DNA from: DATARH01 sp035504075
GTDB lineage: Bacteria; Pseudomonadota; Alphaproteobacteria; ATCC43930; CGMCC-115725
Assembly (NCBI GenBank): GCA_035504075.1
Contig: DATJSO010000124.1
Location: forward strand, 1 to 30,272
Direction of reading: 5' to 3'
DNA: 30,272 bases
Part shown: in pieces, positions 24,003 to 30,272 of the stretch
How the letters are laid out: every line of letters begins with the position of its first letter
How positions within the stretch are numbered: position 1 is the first letter of the stretch
Notes under the pieces: generated by a model
The model's input: the letters and a program-made list of their open reading frames with translations, nothing else
Told to the model about the DNA's origin: nothing
Database searches by the model: none
Translations under genes and position numbers: made by a program

Positions 24003-24064
24003 TTTCACATTGGCCGGAGGCAATCTGCCTCCGCGTCACCCGCCTGCTTGACGCGCGGGTGAAA
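24003..24064. terminator. Two adjacent hairpins after the peroxidase gene, possible terminator
   Basis: GGAGGCA-ATC-TGCCTCC (24016-24032) is followed by TCACCCGC (24036-24043) pairing with GCGGGTGA (24055-24062). An outer TTTCAC at 24003-24008 also pairs with GTGAAA at 24059-24064. They start 7 bp after the stop codon. No clear T-run follows, so termination is a guess from position and structure. The rest of the 172-bp gap before alkB shows no recognisable element. Confidence 0.35.
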
Positions 24065-24168
24065 TTCCTCGTGCGAACGCGCTCGTCATCCTACCTTCAA
24101 CGCTGGATGCGCTCCGCGCCGGTTACCGGCCGGTCCTGCACCGGAGCGTCGAGGCGATTTAGAGACCG

Positions 24169-24822
24169 ATGGCCGACCTGTTTGCTGCCGCGCGCGTTGT
24201 CGAACCCGCGGGCGATGAAGCGATCGCACCGGGCGCCGTGCTGCTGCACCATTTCGCGCTGCCGTTCGCCGCAGACATACGCGCCGCCCTCGGCGACATT
24301 GCCGCGCAGGCGCCGTTCCGACACATGACGACGCCATGGGGTGGCGTCATGTCGGTCGCGATGACCAATTGCGGCGAGGTCGGGTGGCTCTCCGATCGCG
24401 CCGGCTACCGCTACGATCGGAGCGATCCGGCAACCGGCCGGCCATGGCCGGCGATGCCTGCATGTTTCAGCGCGCTGGCCACCAGCGCCGCCTCGCAAGC
24501 CTGCTACCCCGGCTTCATCCCCGATGCGTGCCTCATTAACAGCTACGCGCCGGGCACGCGGCTGACGCTGCATCAGGATAGGGACGAGCGCGACTATTCG
24601 CATCCGATCGTCTCGGTGTCGCTCGGTCTGCCAGCCACCTTTCAGTTCGGCGGACCGAACCGGCGCGATTTGGTGCGAAGGTTTCCGCTTCGGCACGGCG
24701 ATGTCGTCGTGTGGGGAAACGAGGCGCGCCTTGCATATCACGGCATTGCCGAGCTCAGAGAGGGCGAGCATCCGTTTCTCGGCAAGCGACGCATCAACCT
24801 GACGTTCCGCCGCGCGCTGTAA
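24169..24822 (+). CDS. alkB: DNA/RNA alkylation-repair dioxygenase AlkB
   Basis: This 217-residue cytoplasmic protein has the Fe(II)/2-oxoglutarate dioxygenase set of AlkB: NSYAPGTRLTLHQDRDE gives the H-x-D iron ligands H135 and D137, YHG gives H191, and RRINLTFR gives the 2-oxoglutarate-binding arginines R208 and R214. Residue spacing is almost the same as in E. coli AlkB (H131, D133, H187, R204, R210). It should demethylate 1-methyladenine and 3-methylcytosine in nucleic acids. The ATG at 24169 has only a weak ribosome site. The aldehyde dehydrogenase gene starts 38 bp after its stop, so the two may be co-transcribed; no ada-like regulator is in the window. Confidence 0.95.
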   Translation: MADLFAAARVVEPAGDEAIAPGAVLLHHFALPFAADIRAALGDIAAQAPFRHMTTPWGGVMSVAMTNCGEVGWLSDRAGYRYDRSDPATGRPWPAMPACFSALATSAASQACYPGFIPDACLINSYAPGTRLTLHQDRDERDYSHPIVSVSLGLPATFQFGGPNRRDLVRRFPLRHGDVVVWGNEARLAYHGIAELREGEHPFLGKRRINLTFRRAL

Positions 24823-24860
24823 AAATCGCGCAGCAGCACTCCAGACAACGGCCAGGCACG

Positions 24861-26300
24861 ATGAATGGCGTCGAACCCTCCCCGCTTCAGTCCATGCCAT
24901 GCAGCACCGTTGCGGATCTCAACGATGCGTTCGACCGGCAACGGCAAGCGTTCCGGCGCGACGGCATTCCCCCGCTGCCGCAGAGACGGGCCGATCTCGC
25001 GAAATTGGCGCGCGCAATCCGTCGCGACGCCGAGCGTATTGCGCGCGTGATAACCGCCGATTTCGGCAATCGAGCCGCGGGCGAGACCCTGCTGGCCGAA
25101 GTGCTGACGACGCTGATCTCGATCCGCCACACGTCGCGCCATCTGGCGCGGTGGATGAGGTCGCGGCGCGTGCCGGTCGGCCTCGAACTGATGCCGGCGC
25201 GAGCGCGCATCATATGCCAGCCGCTCGGCGTGGTCGGCATCATCAGCCCGTGGAATTACCCGTTCTCGCTCGCAATCGCGCCGCTTGCCGCCGGCAACCG
25301 GGTCATTGTCAAGCCGTCCGAATTGACGCCGCGCACCTCGGCCTTTCTCGCCGAATTCCTGGGCGGCCTCTTCCCGGCGGAGCAGGTCGCGGTGGTGCAA
25401 GGCGGCCCGCAGACGGGCGCCGAATTTGCGCGGTTGCCGTTCGACCACCTGTTCTACACCGGGTCTACCGCCGTCGGGCGCGAGGTCATGAAGGCGGCCG
25501 CCGAAAACCTCACTCCGCTCACCCTCGAGCTCGGCGGCAAGTCGCCCTGCATCATTGCCGAGGATGCCGATCTGCCGCGCGCCGTCGGCCGCATTGTCTT
25601 CGGCAAGCTGCTCAATGCCGGCCAGACCTGCATTGCGCCGGATTATGTGTTTATTCCGGAGGCGGCGCGCGACCGGTTTGTCGCGTGCGCGCGCCGCGCC
25701 GTGCGGCGGCTCTATCCGAGTGTCGCCGACAACCCGGATTACACGAGCATTGTCAGCGAACGCCACTATCGCCGGCTGCTGGCTCATGTCGAAGAAGCTC
25801 GTGCGAGTGGTGCTGCGGTCATTGAGCTGAGCCCAGACCCGCCGCCGTCCGCGCCGGGCACGCGCAAAATCGCGCCGGTCCTGGTGCTCGATCCCGACGA
25901 CGGCCTCGCAATCATGCGCGAGGAGATTTTCGGCCCGGTGCTGCCGGTCAAGACGTACCGCCGCATCGAGGAGGCGATCGACTACGTCAACAACCGGCCG
26001 CCACCGCTGGCGCTCTATTACTTCGGCGCCGATGCGGTCCGGCGGGATGCCGTGCTGCAGTGCACCAGATCGGGCGGCGTCACGGTCAACGACACGCTGC
26101 TGCAGTTCGCCTGCGAAAGCCTGCCTTTCGGCGGTGTCGGTGCCTCGGGGCTGGGCGCTTATCACGGCGAAGCCGGCTTCTTGACGTTCTCGCACCGCCG
26201 CAGCGTGTTCCTGCAGTCGCGCATCAGCGGCACAAGCCTACTGAAGCCGCCGTTCGGCTGGCGGTTTGCGATGATGATCAAGATAATGCTTGCCCGCTGA
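24861..26300 (+). CDS. Aldehyde dehydrogenase, coniferyl aldehyde dehydrogenase type
   Basis: This 479-residue NAD(P)-dependent aldehyde dehydrogenase has Asn132 in SPWNYP, the general base Glu223 in LELGGKSP and the nucleophile Cys257 in GQTCIAPDY. The GQTCIAPDY context, the length of about 480 and the C-terminal hydrophobic stretch (LLKPPFGWRFAMMIKIMLAR) match the group annotated as coniferyl aldehyde dehydrogenases, which also includes membrane-attached fatty aldehyde dehydrogenases; the true substrate is uncertain. I chose the ATG at 24861 because the upstream in-frame extension to 24711 overlaps the end of alkB and is not conserved-looking; an ATG at 24894 is a minor alternative. The CocE-like hydrolase gene follows within 15 bp. 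Confidence 0.9.
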   Translation: MNGVEPSPLQSMPCSTVADLNDAFDRQRQAFRRDGIPPLPQRRADLAKLARAIRRDAERIARVITADFGNRAAGETLLAEVLTTLISIRHTSRHLARWMRSRRVPVGLELMPARARIICQPLGVVGIISPWNYPFSLAIAPLAAGNRVIVKPSELTPRTSAFLAEFLGGLFPAEQVAVVQGGPQTGAEFARLPFDHLFYTGSTAVGREVMKAAAENLTPLTLELGGKSPCIIAEDADLPRAVGRIVFGKLLNAGQTCIAPDYVFIPEAARDRFVACARRAVRRLYPSVADNPDYTSIVSERHYRRLLAHVEEARASGAAVIELSPDPPPSAPGTRKIAPVLVLDPDDGLAIMREEIFGPVLPVKTYRRIEEAIDYVNNRPPPLALYYFGADAVRRDAVLQCTRSGGVTVNDTLLQFACESLPFGGVGASGLGAYHGEAGFLTFSHRRSVFLQSRISGTSLLKPPFGWRFAMMIKIMLAR

Positions 26301-26315
26301 CGAGGGGTCATGCGA

Positions 26316-28085
26316 ATGGACGCTCGCTCGTTTCAGGTGATGGTGCCGATGCGTGACGGCGCGCGGCTCAACACCTTCGTCTTTCTGCCGGCGGCAGGAG
26401 GGCCGCGCTGGCCGGTCATCCTGCATCGCACACCCTACGGCATCGCCGCTGCTGGGGCCGACAAATTCGACCACACGCGGGCTTGGCTGCCGAACCCGGC
26501 CGAGCCGATGCGCGGCTCGATTCTGCGCGGCTGGCAGGCCATCACCGCACACGGCTACGCCGCGGTCTACCAGGATTGCCGCGGCCGCCACGGCTCGGAG
26601 GGCGAGGACCGGGTGTACGCCGACGACGCCGACGACGGCTACGACACGTTGGATTGGATCGCGGCGCAGGAGTGGGGCAATGGCCGGGTCGGCATGTCCG
26701 GCTCGTCCGCCGGGGCAACGACGACCTTCGCCGCCGCCTCGACACGCCATCCGAGCCTTCGCGCCTTCTTTGCCCAGGCTGGCGGCTCCAGCATCTACGA
26801 CGATGTGGTCTGTGAGGGACAAGGCATCGAGATGGAGCGGCTGTGGCTGTGGGTGTCAAAAAACATCCCCGGCCTGTCCGGCTCGCACCGCGAGGCGGTC
26901 ATGGCAAGGTGCGGGATCGCCGCCGCCGAACTCGCGCGCGCCGCCGCGTCGGCCGCCGAGCGCTGGAACCGGCTCGATGCGGCGCGCCATGCCGAGCCGC
27001 CGTTCGTCGATTCGCCCGATTGGCTGCACCTGCCGCTCGTCGGCTATCCTGATTTTGCCGCCTGGCAGCCGTTCCTCGACGAGATCATCAGCCATCCCGC
27101 GCCCGACCAGTTCCGCGCGCGGCACAATTTCCGCCGGACAATCGCCATCCCCGGCTTTCACGTCACGAGCTGGTTCGACATCTTCCAGACCAGCGTCATC
27201 GCCGCCTTCCAGGAAATCCAGGCGCGCACCGGCAGCCAGAAACTGTGGATCGGGCCGAACGAGCATTATTTCGTCTACGCCGGCAATTTCTGGCCGCGCG
27301 ATCCGTATTTCGCGTGGTTCGGCCATTGGCTGAAGGACGAGCGGAGCGCACTCGTCGACGAGCCGGCGGTCTGTTATTCGCCGCGCGCCTGGGTCGAGGA
27401 CCGTGCCCGTTACGCCCCGACCGACTGGCGGCGCGCAGAGCGCTGGCCGCCGCCCGGCGTCGCGCCGCGCCGGCTTTATCTCCGCGGCGACGGCACGCTC
27501 GGCGACGCGCCCGCCGGCGAGCCGCGCTGCTACCGTTATGATCCGCGCAAGCCCGTTCCGACGCTCGGCGGGCGCAACATGCTGATCGACGCCGGGCCGC
27601 GCGATCAGCGTCCGGCACAGGCATTGCCGGATTACGGCCTCATCTATCGCGGCGCGTCTCTTCCGGCCGACATGACGATCGCCGGCAATGTCCGCGTGAC
27701 GCTCGATGTCGGTTCCGATTGCCCGGATACCGATTTCGTTGCGAAACTCGTCGAGTTGCACCCGGACGGCCGGGCGATGCTGCTGATGGACGGGATCACG
27801 CGGGCGATGTACCGCGACCCGCTGGCCGGCGCGCAGCTTCTGGAGCCGGAACGGATCTATCCGCTTGTCATCGATCTCGGCGATATCTGCCATACGTTTG
27901 GCGCCGGCAGCCGGATCGAGATCGATGTCACCAGCAGCAATTTCCCGCGCCGCGCGCGCAACACCAACAGCGGCAACCCGGTGCTCGCCGCAGACGGCGA
28001 CGACGCGATCCGGGTCGCCACCAACACCGTCCACCACGCGCCGCCCAGCTCGTCGTTTGTCGAGCTGCCGGTCCTCTCCCGCTGA
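26316..28085 (+). CDS. CocE/NonD family hydrolase (X-Pro dipeptidyl-peptidase fold)
   Basis: This 589-residue alpha/beta hydrolase starts FQVMVPMRDGARLNTFVFLP and has YQDCRGRHGSEGE near 84-96, both typical of the CocE/NonD (S15-like) family. The nucleophile is in GMSGSSAGA (S131); the acid is probably in the region HVTSWFDIF, and the catalytic His in GPNEHYF. A C-terminal jelly-roll domain with VRVTLDVGSDCPDTDFVAKLVELHPDG completes the fold. These enzymes cleave esters or amides (cocaine esterase, glutaryl-7-ACA acylase). Two ATGs are possible: GAGGGG at 26302-26307 is 8 bp before the ATG at 26316 but only 2 bp before the one at 26310, so 26316 is favoured. There is no signal peptide. Substrate unknown. 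Confidence 0.88.
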   Translation: MDARSFQVMVPMRDGARLNTFVFLPAAGGPRWPVILHRTPYGIAAAGADKFDHTRAWLPNPAEPMRGSILRGWQAITAHGYAAVYQDCRGRHGSEGEDRVYADDADDGYDTLDWIAAQEWGNGRVGMSGSSAGATTTFAAASTRHPSLRAFFAQAGGSSIYDDVVCEGQGIEMERLWLWVSKNIPGLSGSHREAVMARCGIAAAELARAAASAAERWNRLDAARHAEPPFVDSPDWLHLPLVGYPDFAAWQPFLDEIISHPAPDQFRARHNFRRTIAIPGFHVTSWFDIFQTSVIAAFQEIQARTGSQKLWIGPNEHYFVYAGNFWPRDPYFAWFGHWLKDERSALVDEPAVCYSPRAWVEDRARYAPTDWRRAERWPPPGVAPRRLYLRGDGTLGDAPAGEPRCYRYDPRKPVPTLGGRNMLIDAGPRDQRPAQALPDYGLIYRGASLPADMTIAGNVRVTLDVGSDCPDTDFVAKLVELHPDGRAMLLMDGITRAMYRDPLAGAQLLEPERIYPLVIDLGDICHTFGAGSRIEIDVTSSNFPRRARNTNSGNPVLAADGDDAIRVATNTVHHAPPSSSFVELPVLSR

Positions 28086-28106
28086 GCTTTACGAGCCGCG
28101 CCGGTC

Positions 28107-28948
28107 TCAGCGTTGCGCCTTCGGCCAGTCGTAGATGCGGGAGAGCGTTTCTCCCATCAGCTTGCCGCGATCTCCGGCGGAGAGCCGGTCGGTGACGCGG
28201 AACGCCTCTACGCCCTGTTCATAGGTCAGCATCCCGACCGCGCGGGTCCAGTCGGTGCCCCACATGCAGCGATCGAAGCCAAACGCGTCGAAGACCCGGG
28301 CGAGAGGGTCCCAGATGTCCCGGTAAGGGAAGGGGTCCTTCGCCAGCGTGCAGGCGCCGCTGACCTTGACGGCGACATTGTCGTGGGCGGCGAGCGCCAG
28401 CAGCGCGGCAGGTCGGCAAAGGGTTCGGCGGGCGGCGGCGGCTCGTGCGGCTGCGGCAGCCCGAGATGATCGATCACCATTCGCGTATTCGGGTTGCGCG
28501 CCGCCAACTGCCGGGCCTGGTCGAGGCGCCCCGTGCAGGCGACATTGACGGGCAGCCGTTGGGCGGCCGCCGTCGCCAATACGCGGTTGATCGCCGGGTC
28601 GGCCGGGTCGGTCGACGCGTTGTCGCGCAGGAAGATGCGGATGCCGACCGTGCCGTCGGTGCGGGCCCACTCGGCGATCGTCTCGGTCACGGCGGCATCG
28701 GTCGGATCGACCGGCTTGACCAGCCGGAAGCGGCTCGGATGGGCGGCGTAGACCAGAAGGGCATAGCTTGCGTCATAACGGTACATGCTGAACGGCGATA
28801 CCAGGATCGCACCATCGACCCCGACGGCGTCCATCGCAGCGACCATCTGGTCGCCGGTGACCTCAGCGGGCCCGTAGAGCGTGCCAACCCACGGCCGGCC
28901 CGGATGGTTGCGTTCATATGCGTGCACCTGAGCGTCTAATGTCGGCAT
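28107..28948 (-). pseudogene. Amidohydrolase family gene interrupted by a frameshift
   Basis: Read from the ATG at 28948, the protein begins MPTLDAQVHAYERNHPGRPW (Q7, H9) and continues as a normal Amidohydrolase_2 protein through MVIDHLGLPQPHEPP to FADLP. Near 28407 the family sequence jumps to another frame: AALLALAAHDNVAVKVSGAC, then CMWGTDWTRAVGML and LSRIYDWPKAQR to the stop at 28107. Restoring one base would give about 280 residues, the usual length. In the sequence as given, translation runs on in the wrong frame to 28226. A real mutation or a sequencing/assembly error in the GC-rich stretch are both possible. It probably formed an operon with the SDR gene upstream. Confidence 0.8.
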
Positions 28949-29049
28949 GACCGCTTACCCCGGAAAAAGACGGATTTGCCTTGTGTCGGGTGCATTTAAT
29001 CTTCGCGACGGCGCGCCCACGCCCGACATTCGACCTGCTTTTTTGCCGC

Positions 29050-29868
29050 TCAATAATACACCGACCGCCCGGCGCCGCCGCTTGCCACGACCAATTCGCC
29101 CGAGACCGCCCAGGCCTTTTCCGAGGCCAGGAAGACCGCGACGAACGCGACCTCCGACGCGTCAACCATGCGGCAGATCGCATTACCGCGCGGCGAATCC
29201 GGCGCGAAGTCCCGTCGCTCCGCCTCTTCCGCGGAGACGCCCAGCTGCGCGGCGCGGGCGGCGATGAGGTTCGGCGTGCGCTCGGTGCGGGTCGTGCCGG
29301 GATGGATGCAGTTGACCGTGATGCCGTGACGGCCCAGCTGGACGGCCAGCGTCTTTGTCATGTGCACCAGCCCGGCATTGCGGGCGCCGCCGCTGAGATT
29401 GCCGGCGGTGCGGGCGTTGCCGCCGCTGATGTTGATGATGCGGCCCCAGCCCGCCGTTTTCATGAACGGGACGACGGCACGGGAGCAGCGCAGCGCTCCG
29501 ACATACTTCACATTGAAATCCTCTATCAAATCCTCATCGACGACGGCGTCGATGGGGCCGGTCGCGGTCGTCGAGCCGCCCGGGTGAGAACCGCTGTTGA
29601 CGAGGATGTGGATGCCGCCCAGTTGCCGCGCCGCCTCGGCGACCATGCGGTCCACCTGCTCCCTGCTCGTGACATCGGCGACGAGCGGGACGATGCGCCG
29701 GTTCGTCTCGCCCGCCAATTCGCGCGCCGTCGCCTCCAACTCCGCCGCGGTGCGCGCGACGATCGCGACATCGGCGCCTTCGCGCGCCAATTCGCGGGCG
29801 ATCGCTTTGCCGATCCCCCGACTGCCGCCGGTCACGATCGCGTGCTTGTCCTGCAATCCGAGGTCCAT
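29050..29868 (-). CDS. SDR family protein with non-canonical active site
   Basis: This 272-residue Rossmann-fold protein has the NAD(P) motif TGGSRGIG (13-20), ADV (64-66), the NSG block (N91) and the HPG block (HPGTTRTERT, about 189-198) of short-chain dehydrogenases. The catalytic Tyr-x3-Lys is missing: in LSGGARNAGLVHMTKTLA the Tyr position is Gly160 and the Lys position is Asn164. The coenzyme site therefore looks kept while standard reduction chemistry is doubtful; annotation as a 3-oxoacyl-ACP reductase-like enzyme would be unsafe. The ATG at 29868 is chosen because AGGGAAAG lies about 6 bp upstream and the protein then starts next to the first strand; a longer frame from 29940 is unlikely. 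Confidence 0.85.
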   Translation of the reverse strand: MDLGLQDKHAIVTGGSRGIGKAIARELAREGADVAIVARTAAELEATARELAGETNRRIVPLVADVTSREQVDRMVAEAARQLGGIHILVNSGSHPGGSTTATGPIDAVVDEDLIEDFNVKYVGALRCSRAVVPFMKTAGWGRIINISGGNARTAGNLSGGARNAGLVHMTKTLAVQLGRHGITVNCIHPGTTRTERTPNLIAARAAQLGVSAEEAERRDFAPDSPRGNAICRMVDASEVAFVAVFLASEKAWAVSGELVVASGGAGRSVYY

Positions 29869-30083
29869 CGCATTCTTTCCCTGAAGCGCCGCGTTTTGTC
29901 GTTCCGCCGCCATTGTTCGCTCCGCGTGGACCAGACGCAAGGCGCCGATGCGTTGCCGCCGCCGGCCGCCAAAGCATCCGACTGTCGCGACGCGGCATCA
30001 CCGCCGTAAAAATGCCCGCCTGCACGCGCGCACGATGCGCACGCCTGCCGCCCGAACGCGTGACTGAGGAGGAGCGACGGCAT

Positions 30084-30108
30084 ACTGTCCCATCGCGTAC
30101 ACAGTACG
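30084..30108. promoter_or_regulatory. Overlapping short dyads upstream of the VOC gene, possible operator
   Basis: CGTAC-ACA-GTACG (30096-30108) is a perfect short dyad, and ACTGT (30084-30088) also pairs with ACAGT (30101-30105). They lie 24-48 bp upstream of the VOC-fold gene, where a regulator could bind. The arms are short, so chance is a real possibility. The remainder of the 263-bp divergent gap (29869-30131) holds ribosome sites for both genes but no promoter I can defend. Confidence 0.25.
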
Positions 30109-30131
30109 AGTTTTCAGGAGGAGGGAGCGGC

Positions 30132-30272
30132 ATGTTCAGCCACATCATGGTCGGCAGCAACGACATCGCACGGTCGAAGAAGTTCTATGACGCCTTGTTT
30201 GCCGCAATGGGTGCGCCGCCAGGCACGGAAGACGCCCGCGGCCGATTGGCTTACGCGCATAACGGCGGACGC
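30132..30272 (+). CDS. VOC (glyoxalase/bleomycin-resistance fold) family protein, 3' end outside window
   Basis: Only the first 47 residues are in the window. MFSHIMVGSNDIARSKKFYDALFAAMG is the classic first strand and helix of the vicinal-oxygen-chelate fold, with His4 in the position of the first metal ligand of glyoxalase-like enzymes. A strong ribosome site, AGGAGGAGGGAG at about 30116-30127, lies just before the ATG at 30132. The gene diverges from the SDR gene. Its substrate cannot be judged from this fragment. Confidence 0.8.
   Translation, partial: MFSHIMVGSNDIARSKKFYDALFAAMGAPPGTEDARGRLAYAHNGGR

Noticed and set aside
24738..26195. 485-residue minus-strand frame opposite the aldehyde dehydrogenase gene.
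   Set aside because: Shadow frame; the plus strand holds catalytic Cys and Glu motifs of an aldehyde dehydrogenase.

Overview
The window is GC-rich, gene-dense chromosomal DNA that looks alphaproteobacterial. The best evidence is the block mutY / DUF721 (dciA) / DsbA-type thiol oxidoreductase / smc, a gene order I associate with Alphaproteobacteria, together with a large 1596-residue NAD-glutamate dehydrogenase and a CHASE2 adenylate cyclase. I cannot place it below class level. No tRNA, rRNA, CRISPR array or insertion sequence was recognised. Two genes are cut by the window edges.

Layout. (1) 1-1741, + strand: the end of a carboxymuconolactone-decarboxylase-type protein, an amidohydrolase and a MAPEG membrane protein. 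(2) 1736-7559: mutY (-) diverges from dciA, dsbA-like and smc (+), which covers DNA repair, helicase loading, periplasmic disulfide chemistry and chromosome condensation. (3) 7579-10362, - strand: a small DUF2188-like protein and a membrane adenylate cyclase. (4) 10385-15175, +: NAD-glutamate dehydrogenase. (5) 15371-21894, +: a BamE-like exported protein, then a tightly packed operon of three SPFH (HflK/HflC-like) membrane proteins and a CPC-type metal P-type ATPase. (6) 22123-23996, +: a Met/His-rich exported YtkA/FixH-like protein and a MauG/CcpA-type di-heme peroxidase. (7) 24169-28085, +: AlkB, an aldehyde dehydrogenase of the coniferyl-aldehyde type and a CocE/NonD family hydrolase. (8) 28107-29868, -: an SDR protein lacking the usual catalytic Tyr/Lys, and a second amidohydrolase broken by a frameshift. 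(9) 30132 onward, +: the start of a VOC/glyoxalase-fold protein.

The most interesting region is 15.3-24.0 kb. An HflK-like protein with about seven predicted N-terminal membrane segments, an HflC-like protein with a histidine cluster at its cytoplasmic N-terminus, a second HflK-like protein and a metal-type P-ATPase are joined by short gaps or overlapping stop/start codons. This suggests an SPFH membrane scaffold dedicated to a metal pump, rather than the usual HflKC-FtsH pair; no ftsH is in the window. A Met/His-rich periplasmic protein and a di-heme peroxidase follow and may belong to the same envelope metal/redox function. The SPFH part has visibly lower GC than its flanks, which hints at an accessory origin. 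Metal identity and function are inferences.
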